Shown: piece after piece, positions 17,605 to 26,213 of the stretch
How positions within the stretch are numbered: position 1 is the stretch's first letter
Layout: each line of letters starts with the position of its first letter
Origin: Streptomyces sp. NBRC 110035
GTDB taxonomy: Bacteria; Actinomycetota; Actinomycetes; Streptomycetales; Streptomycetaceae
Assembly: GCF_000829695.1 (NCBI RefSeq)
Contig: NZ_BBNN01000020.1
Coordinates: forward strand, 124,001 to 188,000
Length of the DNA: 64,000 nucleotides
Reading direction: 5' to 3'
Program-made: the position numbers and the translations under genes
Notes under the pieces: model-generated
Seen by the model: only the letters and a program-made list of their open reading frames with translations
The model's database searches: none
What the model was told of the DNA's origin: nothing

Positions 17605-18377
17605 GTCTGAGCACCGCGCTCGTCCTGACCGCCACCGGCTGCGGCTCCGACAAGGCCGACAGCCCGGACGCGAGCACGAGCGGGAAGACCGACGCCGACA
17701 CGCCCGTCGTCGTTGCCACCACCACCTGGGAGGGCGCCTTCGCGAAAGCCGCGGGTGCCGAGGACGTGAAGGTCATCGTCCCGTCGTCCGCGCAGCACGC
17801 CCCCGACTACGACCCCAAACCGTCCGACCTCACGGCCGTCGCCGGCGCCGACTTCGTGCTCTACGCACCCTTCGAGCCGTACGCGGAGAAGATCAAGGAA
17901 GCCGCCGGGTCCGACGCGAAGCTGGTCGAGGTCAACCTGGACAACGACGCCGACAAGGTGAGCGCCGAAGTGGCACGCCTGGGCGGGCTGTTCGGCACCG
18001 GGGACGCCGCCACTCAGTGGAACGCCTCCTTCGAGAGCGAGTACGGCACGCTGCAGAAGCAGTTGAAGGAGGCATGGCCGGGCGGCAATGCCCCGACCGT
18101 CGTCGCCCAGGTGTTCTCCCTCTGGTCGGCGAAACTGGCGGGCGCCGAGGTGAGCGGCACGTACGGCCCCGAGGCCGTGACGGCCGAGCAGCTGTCCGAG
18201 CTGTCGGGGAAGAAACCCGCGTACGTCTTCGACAACGTCCACATGACGACGGGCGAGGTGCTGCCGGACTCGGGGGCGAAGCAGGTGGAGATCGTCAACT
18301 ACCCGGGCAAGGACCTGGATCTGATGACCGTCTACAAGAACGCGGCGGAGACGATCGAGAAGGCGCTGGCCCCGTAG
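17553..18377 (+). CDS. Metal-binding lipoprotein of ABC importer (ZnuA/TroA-like)
   Basis: A 274-residue secreted lipoprotein. The N-terminus has basic residues, a hydrophobic stretch and lipobox TATGC (Cys about residue 30). The mature part is a cluster-9 solute-binding protein with QHAPDYDPKPSDL (first His ligand), ADFVLYAPFEPYAEK and VFDNVHMTTGEVLPD (second His), then VNYPGKD. There is no long His/Asp-rich loop typical of many ZnuA proteins. It starts at ATG 17553 inside the end of the permease gene, so translation is probably coupled. A hairpin at 18421-18450 ends the operon. Confidence 0.85.
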   Translation: MARIRVRIIRVPSLLALSLSTALVLTATGCGSDKADSPDASTSGKTDADTPVVVATTTWEGAFAKAAGAEDVKVIVPSSAQHAPDYDPKPSDLTAVAGADFVLYAPFEPYAEKIKEAAGSDAKLVEVNLDNDADKVSAEVARLGGLFGTGDAATQWNASFESEYGTLQKQLKEAWPGGNAPTVVAQVFSLWSAKLAGAEVSGTYGPEAVTAEQLSELSGKKPAYVFDNVHMTTGEVLPDSGAKQVEIVNYPGKDLDLMTVYKNAAETIEKALAP

Positions 18378-18420
18378 CGGGGCACGCGAGGGAGGAGGGG
18401 GAGTCCTCCTGACAGGAGTG

Positions 18421-18450
18421 CGGGGCCGCCGGGAGACACACGGCGGCCCT
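18421..18450. terminator. Bidirectional terminator
   Basis: Arms GGGCCGCC (18423-18430) and GGCGGCCC (18442-18449) around an 11-base loop. It lies in the 85-base gap between the rightward metal-binding lipoprotein gene and the leftward acyl-CoA ligase gene, so it can serve both. Confidence 0.7.
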
Positions 18451-18462
18451 CTCACGTACGGG

Positions 18463-20130
18463 TCACACGGCCTGCGCCGCGGGCTTCGGTGCCTGCGCCG
18501 CGCACCGCTCCCGCAGCAGCGCCCGGTCCGGCTTGCCCGCCGGAGTCAACGGCAACTCCGTGACGAAAAGCAGGCGTTCGGGGTGCTTGCGCCGCTCAAG
18601 TCCGCGCCTGTCCAGGTGCGCGGACAGCTCCTCCAGCGTGGGCGCATTACCCCGCGGCACCACGCAGGCCGCCAGCCGCTCGCCCATCAGCGCATCCGGC
18701 ACCCCGACGCACACCACGTCCCGGACCAGCGGATGGCCGGCGAGCTCGATCTCCACCTCGGCCGGGCTGATATTGGCCCCGCCCCTTATGACGACGTCCT
18801 TCAGGCGGCCGACGATCCGCAGGTTGCCGTCGTCCTCGACCAGGCCGAGGTCGCCGGTGCGTACCCAACCGTCGGCGGTGCGGTAGCGGGCATCAAGGTC
18901 CGGGGCGGCCACATAGCACAGTGGCGTCATGGGACCGCGGGCGACGATCTCACCGACCGAACCCTTCGGCGCTTCCTGCAGTTCGGGTGTGCCGGGGACG
19001 GCTATACGGATGTCGGCGACGCGCGGGTCGGGGTGTCCCGCGAGGATGCCGGGCCCTTCCCCGCGCAGGGGTTCATCACCCAGCCCGGTGTGGCAGTTGA
19101 CGCCGTCGGCCGAGCCGTAGAGGTTCACGACCGGGCAGCCGAAGACCCGGCGGGCCTCCTCGGCCGTGGCCTCGTCGAGCGGCGAGCCGCCGACGACGAC
19201 GGCCGTCGGGGGAGTCGGCGCCGGGTGCCGCCCCTCGGCGGTCCGGTCCAGCATCATCCGGATCATGGTCGGCACGCCCAGGACATGCGTGGGCTCGTGC
19301 TCGGCGAGCGCGTCCAGGGCCGCCTCGGGGGTGAAGTGGTCCAGCAGGACGAGCGTTCCGCCGTGCCGGGCGAGCGTGACGGCGGTGCCGTTGCTGCCGA
19401 ACGCGGAGGCCAGCGGTACGAGGAAGAGACAGCGCGGCGGCTGACCGTCGGGGATGAGGGAGGCCAGGAAGTTGCCGCGGCCGCCGGCCAGCGCGTTGTG
19501 GGAGTAAGCCACCATCTTCGGCTCGGCCTCGGAGCCGGACGAGACGAGGATGCGGGCGGCGGAGTCGGGGTCGGGGCGGGCCGGACTGAAGGAAGTGGGG
19601 TCGGTGCGCAGCAGTGAGGAGAGCGCGACAGTGCCTTCGGGGGCGGTTCCCGGCCCGGCGCTGATCACGGTGCGCAGGTCGGGCAGTTCACCGGTCAGAG
19701 CGAGCAGGCCGGCGGCGTGGTGGTTGCCGCGGTGTTCGGTGGCGGCGATGACGGCGACCGCCTCCGCCCTGCGCAGCAGCGAGGCCGCCTCGCGGTGGCC
19801 GCGGCCGACCGGGAAGGGCAGCGCGATCGCGCCCAGGGCGGCCAGCGCGAGGTCGGCGATGACGGCGCCCCGGCCGTTGGGGAGCTGTATGCCGACGACG
19901 TCGCCGGCGCGTATGCCGAGCCCGGACAGCCCGGCGGCCAGACATCGCACCTTACGGTCCATGGCGGTGTAACAGAGCTTCCCCCTGGCATCGAGGACCA
20001 CGGTGCGGTGCGGGTCGGCGATCTGCCGGGACCGGTAGAGGCTGTAGAGGTCGAGGTCGGGGCAGCTGCCGTCGACCGCCCAGCCGCGGCGCAGTCCGGC
20101 GGGAAGCAGGTCGTGCAGGGCCACGGTCAT
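18463..20130 (-). CDS. AMP-forming acyl-CoA ligase
   Basis: A 555-residue adenylating enzyme expected to activate a carboxylic acid with ATP and join it to CoA. Motifs: a P-loop variant ILVSSGSEAEPKMVAYSH (family A3 is usually TSGTTGxPK, here altered), VNLYGSADG (A5), YRTADGWVRTGDLG (A7/A8) and GRLKDVVIRGGANISPAEVE (A8 hinge), with the late Lys in LPLTPAGKPDR. Start ATG 20130 overlaps the stop of the CoA-transferase gene by 4 bases, so the two are translated together. The neighbours (CoA-transferase and divergent acyl-CoA dehydrogenase) parallel the CaiC-CaiB-CaiA set. Its natural acid is unknown. Confidence 0.87.
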   Translation of the reverse strand: MTVALHDLLPAGLRRGWAVDGSCPDLDLYSLYRSRQIADPHRTVVLDARGKLCYTAMDRKVRCLAAGLSGLGIRAGDVVGIQLPNGRGAVIADLALAALGAIALPFPVGRGHREAASLLRRAEAVAVIAATEHRGNHHAAGLLALTGELPDLRTVISAGPGTAPEGTVALSSLLRTDPTSFSPARPDPDSAARILVSSGSEAEPKMVAYSHNALAGGRGNFLASLIPDGQPPRCLFLVPLASAFGSNGTAVTLARHGGTLVLLDHFTPEAALDALAEHEPTHVLGVPTMIRMMLDRTAEGRHPAPTPPTAVVVGGSPLDEATAEEARRVFGCPVVNLYGSADGVNCHTGLGDEPLRGEGPGILAGHPDPRVADIRIAVPGTPELQEAPKGSVGEIVARGPMTPLCYVAAPDLDARYRTADGWVRTGDLGLVEDDGNLRIVGRLKDVVIRGGANISPAEVEIELAGHPLVRDVVCVGVPDALMGERLAACVVPRGNAPTLEELSAHLDRRGLERRKHPERLLFVTELPLTPAGKPDRALLRERCAAQAPKPAAQAV

Positions 20131-21866
20131 ACGAAGCTCCAGGGGGTCGGCACGGCGGGTGCGCCGTGGGCGTCGCGGCTGATCGAGCCGGAGGAGAGGA
20201 GAAGGGCGAGGTCGGTGACGACCGGGACGGCGGCCAGACCACGCTCGCGCAACCGCAAAAGCGCCTGACCGGTGGACAGTCCGCGCACGTCGTACGGGAT
20301 CGCGCCGTGATCGGGAAGGGCGATCCAGCCGTCCGTCGTCGGCAGCGGGCGGCGGAACCCGGCCGGCTGACGCGGGTCGAGCCCTTGTGCGGCCCGGGCC
20401 CGGGCGGGTGCCGTGAGCACGTCGGCGGCGCCGAGGAGAGACGAGTCGACGCGCACCCCGTGACCAGTGCGCTCACGCAGCAGCAGTCCCGCCAGGACCC
20501 CCTCGGTGCCGAGCAGCCCGCCGAGGACGTCGAGCAGTGTCATCAGCGACGGCGCGGGTGTCTCGTCGGCGGGCCGTACGGCCTCACCCACCCCGGTACG
20601 GGCCTGGACCATGAAGTCGGTGCCCATGGGAGCGCCTGGCAGCCGGCCGGCCCAGCCGCTGGTGTACGCGTAGACGAGCGCGGGGTTGGCGGCGGCCAGG
20701 TGCTCGTGGTCGAGGCCGAGTTGCGCGGCCTTGCCCGGCGCCCAGTTGTGCAGGAACACATCGGCGTCGGCAGCCATCTCGCGCAGCCGCTCCCGGTCGG
20801 CCGGGGACTTGATGTCCACCTCGACGGCCTTCTTGCCCCGGTTCAGCGCGAGCCACCGTGCCGAGACACCCGAGCAGGTGGGCGGCATACCACGCAACGG
20901 GTCGCCGCCCGGCGGCTCGATCCGGATCACCTCCGCGCCCAGCAGGCCGAGGAGATGGGCGGCAAGCGGGGCCTGGACGCGGCGGCCGGCCTCCAGGACG
21001 GTGAACCCGGACAGCGGCGGATCGCCGCTCGCTCTCCCCGGGGCGTACGTGGCGTCGCGCGGGCTCAGTTCCCAGGGCGGGGCCCCGTCGTACTCCGCCG
21101 CCCGTTCGGCGAGTGACCGCAGCGGGCACACATCGGCGCCGGACGTCTCGGCGGTGTGCCGGACCCGCTCCCAGGAGCTCGCCCGCACCGCCTCGTGCAG
21201 GGTCCGCGGGAAGGGAGCGCAGGCGGTGGCGTAACGGAACTGGAAGGGCCGCCACCCCTGACGTATCGCCTCCTCCGGTGCGTCGAGGGCGCGCCAGAAC
21301 GCCGCCCACACCCCGGGGTCGAGCGTCTCCAGTTCGAAGACGGTCCCGTCGGCGGAGGTGAAGGGGGGCCCGCCGGGCGCGAGTTCGGCGGCCTCGCCCT
21401 CCTCCGCCCCGGCGGCGGCCAGGTACTGCGAGGCCGCGAGCAGACCGGCCCGCTCCGCGCTCACCTCCACCTGCGCGGTGCGCCCGCCTCCGCGCGCCGA
21501 GGCCAGGAGCCCGGCCAGCAGGCCCTGCACGGCGAGCACGCCGGTGGCGGTGGCGGCGTAGTCGACGGCGAGCCCGCGCGGGGAGCCGTCGCGCCGACCG
21601 TGCACCGCCATGATGCCCGTCGCCGCCTGAGCGGTGGCCTCGTCCGTCGCGGTCATGCCCCATGTGGTGCGGGCGGTGACCTCGCCGAGGTCTTCTCCGG
21701 TGACGGTGAGCCGGCTGCCGGAGCTTCCGTCTCCCCGGGCGCCGAGCAGCCGCAGATGCTCCGCGACGAGGCCGTCCGCCGGACCCGGTGGACCTGAGCT
21801 CTCCAGTCGGAGTCCGTCGAGGGGGCCGACCGTCCGAGCGACGGCCGGTGTGGCTGGAGTCGCCAT
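20127..21866 (-). CDS. Class III CoA-transferase (CaiB/BaiF), two-domain form
   Basis: A 579-residue protein, longer than the usual 380-450. The C-terminal 300 residues are a good CaiB/Frc domain: GFTVLEAGRRVQAPLAAHLL, GAEVIRIEPPGGDPLRGMP, LALNRGKKAVEVDIKS, FLHNWAPGKAAQLGLDHEHL and a TDFMVQARTG segment carrying the expected catalytic Asp. The N-terminal 250 residues look like a second, degenerate copy (ATATGVLAVQGLLAGLLASA, then GGRTAQVEVSAERAGLLAAS) without the CoA-binding landmarks. It should move CoA between carboxylates. ATG 21866 has AAAGGAG upstream; longer frames to 22319 overlap the divergent dehydrogenase and are rejected. It leads a two-gene leftward operon with the acyl-CoA ligase. 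Confidence 0.82.
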   Translation of the reverse strand: MATPATPAVARTVGPLDGLRLESSGPPGPADGLVAEHLRLLGARGDGSSGSRLTVTGEDLGEVTARTTWGMTATDEATAQAATGIMAVHGRRDGSPRGLAVDYAATATGVLAVQGLLAGLLASARGGGRTAQVEVSAERAGLLAASQYLAAAGAEEGEAAELAPGGPPFTSADGTVFELETLDPGVWAAFWRALDAPEEAIRQGWRPFQFRYATACAPFPRTLHEAVRASSWERVRHTAETSGADVCPLRSLAERAAEYDGAPPWELSPRDATYAPGRASGDPPLSGFTVLEAGRRVQAPLAAHLLGLLGAEVIRIEPPGGDPLRGMPPTCSGVSARWLALNRGKKAVEVDIKSPADRERLREMAADADVFLHNWAPGKAAQLGLDHEHLAAANPALVYAYTSGWAGRLPGAPMGTDFMVQARTGVGEAVRPADETPAPSLMTLLDVLGGLLGTEGVLAGLLLRERTGHGVRVDSSLLGAADVLTAPARARAAQGLDPRQPAGFRRPLPTTDGWIALPDHGAIPYDVRGLSTGQALLRLRERGLAAVPVVTDLALLLSSGSISRDAHGAPAVPTPWSFV

Positions 21867-21992
21867 GCCACTCCTTTCCTGACGCGCGGGAACCCGGGGG
21901 CGGTCGCCCCCGACCTGTTCCACGGAAGAGGAAGTCGGACGGCCGAGGGCCGGGGTTCCCGTGACCTCTGAGGAAAGTAAGGAGAAATCCGC

Positions 21993-23165
21993 ATGGAGGA
22001 CTTCACCGGAGCGCCCCAATGCCCGGCGGAAACAACAGAGTTGAGAGACCGCGTCGGGGCGTTCGTACGCGACCGGGTGGTGCCCCGTGAACCGCTGCTG
22101 GACGCCGGCGGACCGGAAGCCGCAGCCGCCCTGCACGGACTGCGGGAGGCAGCGACGGCCGAGGGGCTGTGGGCGTTGCCGCTTCCCGCCGAACTCGGCG
22201 GGCAAGGGCTGCCGCTGGGGTCGTACGCGCATGTCGCCGAAGCGGAGGGAGCCAGCGACCACGGACCGGCCGCCCTCGGATCGGCACCTCTGCTCGACGC
22301 GCTGATGCTGTGGCGGCACGGCAGCCCCGGCGTCCGCGACCGCTACGCCGAGCGCCTGGTCGCCGGGGAGATACGGGCCTGCTACGCGATGACCGAGCCC
22401 GAGACACCGGGCACCGACCCCTTCCTCACCGCCACGCGTGCCGTGCCGGAGGAGGACGGAAGCTGGCGGGTGAACGGGCGGAAGTGGTTCACCAGTGGGG
22501 CCGCCGACGCCGACCTCGTCACGGTCCTCGCCCGCACCGACGGCGAACCGCCGGACCGCGAAGAGCTGTCGCTGCTCCTCGTGCCCACCTCCTCACCCGG
22601 CTTCCGTGTGGTGCGCGAACTGCCGGTGTTCGGTGCGGGCGGGCAGTGGGAGATCGCCCTGGACGAGGTGATGGTCGACGGGGACCATGTGATCGGCGAG
22701 CGCGGCAAGGCCCTCGCCGTCGCGGGCGAACGACTCCAACTCGGCCGTACCCTGCGCTGCCTGCGCTGGCTGGGCCAGGCACGCCGGGCCTTCGACCTGA
22801 TGCGCGAGCGCGCCGTGAACCGCACCCGCTCCCGAGGCCCGCTCGGCGACCTGCAACTCGTCCAGCAGCACGTCTTCGAGTCGCTGCTCGCCCTGCGGAC
22901 CACCCGCCCGCTGGTGTACGAAGCGGTGGCCCGCCTCGACGCGGGGGCTGACGCGCACGTGGAGGTGGGCCTGGCCAAGGTGGCCGCCGCCCGCACCCTT
23001 CAGCAGGTGGCCGACGCGGCGATCCAGGTCCACGGAGCAGCCGGCCTCGGCCCGGACACCGCTCTGCCCGCCCTGTTTCGCACGGGCAGAGCGGCCCGGC
23101 TCCTCGATGGCCCGGACGAACTGCACATCACGTCGGTCGCGCGCCGGGTCCTGCGCACCACCTAG
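21993..23165 (+). CDS. Acyl-CoA dehydrogenase
   Basis: A 390-residue FAD enzyme of the acyl-CoA dehydrogenase family. It has the FAD/substrate segments CYAMTEPETPGTDPF and WRVNGRKWFTSGAADADL and a C-terminal helical domain with IQVHGAAGLGPDTALP, which corresponds to the flavin-contacting end of the family. The catalytic Glu position is not obvious to me in this subfamily. ATG 21993 follows TAAGGAG at good spacing. It is divergent from the CoA-transferase gene by 126 bases, so the three CoA genes probably share a control region. A 101-base hairpin follows the stop. Confidence 0.87.
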   Translation: MEDFTGAPQCPAETTELRDRVGAFVRDRVVPREPLLDAGGPEAAAALHGLREAATAEGLWALPLPAELGGQGLPLGSYAHVAEAEGASDHGPAALGSAPLLDALMLWRHGSPGVRDRYAERLVAGEIRACYAMTEPETPGTDPFLTATRAVPEEDGSWRVNGRKWFTSGAADADLVTVLARTDGEPPDREELSLLLVPTSSPGFRVVRELPVFGAGGQWEIALDEVMVDGDHVIGERGKALAVAGERLQLGRTLRCLRWLGQARRAFDLMRERAVNRTRSRGPLGDLQLVQQHVFESLLALRTTRPLVYEAVARLDAGADAHVEVGLAKVAAARTLQQVADAAIQVHGAAGLGPDTALPALFRTGRAARLLDGPDELHITSVARRVLRTT

Positions 23166-23193
23166 GGCCGCAACAGGCAACGTTCGCCCCGTC

Positions 23194-23294
23194 GCGGCGT
23201 CCGGTGCGCACTCTCGCCGCACCGGGCACAAGCCCAAGTACGTCCAGTACGGGGGCGTGCGCCCGGCACGCCGAGAGCACGCACCGGACGCCGC
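23194..23294. terminator. 101-base extended palindrome downstream of acyl-CoA dehydrogenase
   Basis: The outer arms starting at 23194 (GCGGCGTCCGGTGCG) and ending at 23294 are reverse complements with one or two mismatches. Pairing continues inward through the CACCGGGC/GCCCGGCA and AAGTAC/GTAC blocks to a small loop near 23243. It starts 29 bases after the stop codon and would form a very stable RNA hairpin. It probably acts as a terminator, and its form suggests a member of a repeated palindrome family. Confidence 0.65.
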
Positions 23295-23796
23295 TCCTTG
23301 ACGGGCACACATTGCCTGCCGCGGCACCGGGTTGGATCTCGGCGCGTGAGGTCGGGCGGCTCTGTCACCGTCCGGCCCGCCCCTCGAGGCGGCCGGCCCC
23401 CGGCCCTCGCCCGCGCGTACGGCTGCTCCGACGAGGAAGCAAGCTGTCCGGGCGGTTCCGCGCGCCTCGTACGACCGCCCGGTTTCCACGCTGTCCGACA
23501 GCGCCCTGAAGGGATGCGGGGCCGTATCGCCATGCGGCCCCGCCGCGACGGGACGGTGTCCCGTGGAGTGGTGCAGCGGATCACGTTCCGCTGGGAGGCG
23601 CTGCCACCGATGGCCGGTGCGTCGGTGTCCGAGGGGCGGGAGATACAAGATCGGCCACACCGGACAGCGGGACGTGACCCGCGACCGGCGACGACGGGTC
23701 CCCCGGTTTCGAGCGAAGCCGAGAGCGGGGAGAGCGACCGGCCGAAACGGTGCCGCAGACGAACGACGGCATGACACGGCACGTCCGGCGGAGCGC
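23295..23796. other. Intergenic region carrying repeat copy 1
   Basis: About 500 bases without a supported gene. Besides the 125-bp repeat at 23555-23679 it has a smaller hairpin near 23517-23545 (GCGGGGCCG paired with CGGCCCCGC). Open frames on both strands here have no plausible start and no family-like sequence. Confidence 0.5.
23555..23679 (+). repeat. Structured intergenic repeat, copy 1
   Basis: A 125-base unit nearly identical to 28064-28189. It starts GGTGTCCCGTGGAG and ends GGGACGTGACC, so its ends can pair through GTCCCG/CGGGAC. Inside, CAGCGGA and TCCGCTG form a 7-bp stem present in both copies with loops of different length. Indels between copies break any common reading frame, which argues against protein coding. 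It may be a small mobile palindromic element or a structured RNA. Confidence 0.7.
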
Positions 23797-24816
23797 TCAG
23801 GCGTCGTGCGGGCCGACGAGGCCCGTGAGTGCGGCGAGCGCGTACGCGAGGAAGAAGTCGCCCCAGATCAGCTCGTGTTGCGTCGCCGTCCCGGCGGCGA
23901 GGTCGTAGCAGCCGTTCAGGAGACGGCCGTCCGCCGTGACATGGGTGCGGACCAGTTCGTCGAGAAGTGTGACCGCCTGCTCGCGGTGGCCGAGCTTGAG
24001 CAGGGCCACGGTGGTAATGGCGGCGGCGGAGGTGTCGAGAGGGCCTTCGGGGTGTGCCTCGTCGGCCGGAGGCACAGCCGGTTCCCGGAGCAAGTGACTT
24101 ACGGATTCTGCCGGATCGTCGGTGTCCAGATGGTGCGCGGCATCGGCGACGGCCAGCAGCAGCCAGGCGCGGCCTCGGCTCCAGCCGGGCGGCGGGTCGT
24201 CGCAGGACGCCCAGCCGCCAGGCCGCTCGTACCGCCAGGACCAGCGGAAGCAGCCATCACCCGCGCAGAGTTCCAGATGACGGCGCAGATGGGACCCGGC
24301 CGCCCGTGGGTCCACCGAGGCAAGCAGCGGAACCATGCCGGGCACGCCGTCCACGCGCGCCAGGAGACGGGGTCCGCCGAACGCCGAGCCCCAGGGAACC
24401 AGGCCGAGTTCGCAGTCGTAGGCGTCCCGGCAGGCGTCAGCCGCCCGCAGACGCAGAACGGCGGCCTCGGGTGTGTCGGCGAGCGCCGTGCCGTACCAGA
24501 GGATCAGTCCGCGCGTGGCGGTGTCGGCGTCCACCCAGCCGGTGAGCCGGGCGGTGAACCGTTCGGCGGCCTCGCGGTCGATCCCCTGCCCGGAATACCG
24601 GGCGCGGAGCCACAGCAGCCCTGCCCAGAAGCCGCCCGTCCACGAGCCCCGCCCGGTCGTCGTCCACCGGCCGCCGCCGGGGTCCGCGAACAGCGGGAAG
24701 CGGTCGCCGACATCGGTCCGGGCGACAGCCACCCGGTCGAGGACGGACTTCAGCGCCCGCCCGGCCCAGTCGGGTACGGCAGGCGGGGGGCCCGTGACCG
24801 CACGCGGCGTACTCAT
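23797..24816 (-). CDS. Glycoside hydrolase family 88-like (unsaturated uronyl hydrolase fold)
   Basis: A 339-residue cytoplasmic protein with the (alpha/alpha)6 barrel landmarks of GH88/GH105: GRGSWTGGFWAGLLWL near the N-terminus, CDDPPPGWSRGRAWLLLAVA in the middle, then LDTSAAAITTVALLKLG with the expected catalytic Asp, and a C-terminal HELIWGDFFLAYALAAL. Such enzymes remove unsaturated uronic acids from oligosaccharides made by polysaccharide lyases. ATG 24816 overlaps the upstream MFS gene stop by 4 bases, so sugar uptake or export and hydrolysis are probably coupled. No lyase gene is nearby, so the exact sugar is unknown. Confidence 0.75.
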   Translation of the reverse strand: MSTPRAVTGPPPAVPDWAGRALKSVLDRVAVARTDVGDRFPLFADPGGGRWTTTGRGSWTGGFWAGLLWLRARYSGQGIDREAAERFTARLTGWVDADTATRGLILWYGTALADTPEAAVLRLRAADACRDAYDCELGLVPWGSAFGGPRLLARVDGVPGMVPLLASVDPRAAGSHLRRHLELCAGDGCFRWSWRYERPGGWASCDDPPPGWSRGRAWLLLAVADAAHHLDTDDPAESVSHLLREPAVPPADEAHPEGPLDTSAAAITTVALLKLGHREQAVTLLDELVRTHVTADGRLLNGCYDLAAGTATQHELIWGDFFLAYALAALTGLVGPHDA

Positions 24817-26021
24817 CGCCGTACGACCGGTCGCCGTTCGCGCACCGCCCAGACCAGGGCCACCACGCCCGCGCCCAGGAACTCTCCCGCGACCAGCAGC
24901 CATCCCGCCCCGTAGTGACCGGCCGCGGCGAGCAGCCCGAACAGCGGCGGACCGAGCGCGAACCCGGCGAAGAAGCCGGCTGAGACCAGCGCCGAGTCCT
25001 GGCCGGCCCGGCCGGCTGCCGCGCGCTGCATCACCAGCACCATCGAGACCGCGTTCGCGGCGACCGCGAAGACGCCCACGGCCACCGCCGCGACCCAGGC
25101 CAGCGGATGCGCGTACGCGGAGGCCGCGAGCAGCAGCGCCGCCCCCACCGCACCGGCCGCCAGTGCGCCCGGCAGCCACACGGCTCGGCCCGGTTGTCCC
25201 GCGACCTTGGACCAGCCCAGTCTCCCGGCGATCCCGGCCACGCCCAGCACCGCCACCAGGGCGGCGGCCGTCGTCGGGCCGAGATCGAGCCGCCGTACGC
25301 CGTAGAGGGCGAGGTAGGTGTTCACGGAGGCGATGCCGCAGCCCAGCAGCAGCGAGTAGGCCGCCAGCCAGGCGATCGTTCCCCGGGGGATCCACGAGAC
25401 GGGCGCGTACTTCGGGGGCGGATCGGCGGGCAGGGCCCGCGCCGCCCAGACCGCGGCCACCACGGCCGTCCCGGCCGCCGTCCACACCGCGCCCCGCCAG
25501 CCGACGGCCCCGGCCAGCGCGGCCAGCGGCAGTCCGGCGGCGAACGCGCCCAACTGCACGCCCGACTGTTTCATCCCGGTCACCGAACCGCGCCGTTCGG
25601 CGGGAACGGCGGCCAGGATCGTCTTGTTCGTGGCGGGGTTCGCCAGTGCCTGCGGCAGCCCGCCCAGCGCGACCGCCGCCAGCAGGAACCCCGCCCCCGG
25701 AGCCGCCCCGATCAGTGCCAGCGCCACCGCCGACACCAGCAGCAGCGCGACCAGACAACGGCGTGGCCCCAGACGGTCCACCACACGCCCACCGGCCGGT
25801 GAGAGCACAGCCGCCGCCCCGAAGCCGACGGTCGTGGTCAGGCCCAGCACGGTCGGCGACACGTCCAGGTCGTCCACGAGCCGCGGTCCCAGGGCGCCGA
25901 GCAGGAACAGCTGCATCATCGAGAAGGCCATGGCACACGTCAGCAGCGCGGTCACAGCCGCGGTCGCCCGCGCCGGGCCGCTGCCGACCGCGGTCCGGGT
26001 CTCGCTCTGCTCCGCCGCCAC
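24813..26021 (-). CDS. MFS transporter
   Basis: A 402-residue protein with twelve hydrophobic segments and the MFS loop motif VVDRLGPRRCL after the second. It starts at GTG 26021, preceded by GGAGGAGG. The stop overlaps the GH88-like gene start by 4 bases, suggesting a two-gene operon for uptake and cleavage of a sugar derivative. The family is too broad to predict a substrate from sequence alone. The promoter lies in the 190-base gap shared with the divergent copper-associated gene at 26214. Confidence 0.82.
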   Translation of the reverse strand: MAAEQSETRTAVGSGPARATAAVTALLTCAMAFSMMQLFLLGALGPRLVDDLDVSPTVLGLTTTVGFGAAAVLSPAGGRVVDRLGPRRCLVALLLVSAVALALIGAAPGAGFLLAAVALGGLPQALANPATNKTILAAVPAERRGSVTGMKQSGVQLGAFAAGLPLAALAGAVGWRGAVWTAAGTAVVAAVWAARALPADPPPKYAPVSWIPRGTIAWLAAYSLLLGCGIASVNTYLALYGVRRLDLGPTTAAALVAVLGVAGIAGRLGWSKVAGQPGRAVWLPGALAAGAVGAALLLAASAYAHPLAWVAAVAVGVFAVAANAVSMVLVMQRAAAGRAGQDSALVSAGFFAGFALGPPLFGLLAAAGHYGAGWLLVAGEFLGAGVVALVWAVRERRPVVRR

Positions 26022-26213
26022 CGGCGCCCCTCCTCCACCCCGACTCCGCCCGGCGGTACTTCCCGGGTCCTCGGTAGGAGTCGGCAGGAACGACCGGCGA
26101 GTTCCCGCCCGCTGTTGTGGTGTGGATCACGGCGGCGGGCCTGAGTCGGATACCCGGGTCGTTTCCGTACCCTCCCGTGACCCAGGTGACCCGGACTGCG
26201 AAGATGAGGCGCC

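Noticed and set aside
23555..23679. Repeat as a cobalamin or other known riboswitch
   Set aside because: The conserved B12-box and other known aptamer cores are not present on either strand.
24473..26077. A 534-codon plus-strand frame opposite the MFS gene
   Set aside because: Pro/Arg/Ser-rich low-complexity translation without motifs, antisense to a clear membrane protein gene.
23797..26130. A 777-codon minus-strand frame spanning the GH88-like and MFS genes, and long plus-strand frames opposite
   Set aside because: Only the two proper ends correspond to real proteins; the through-frame is Arg/Gly-rich out-of-frame reading.
26100..26213. CsoR-type operator before the first copper-associated gene (ATACCCGGGT near 26150)
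   Set aside because: The palindrome is short, lacks the extended symmetric G/C tracts of CsoR sites, and such words are common at this GC content.
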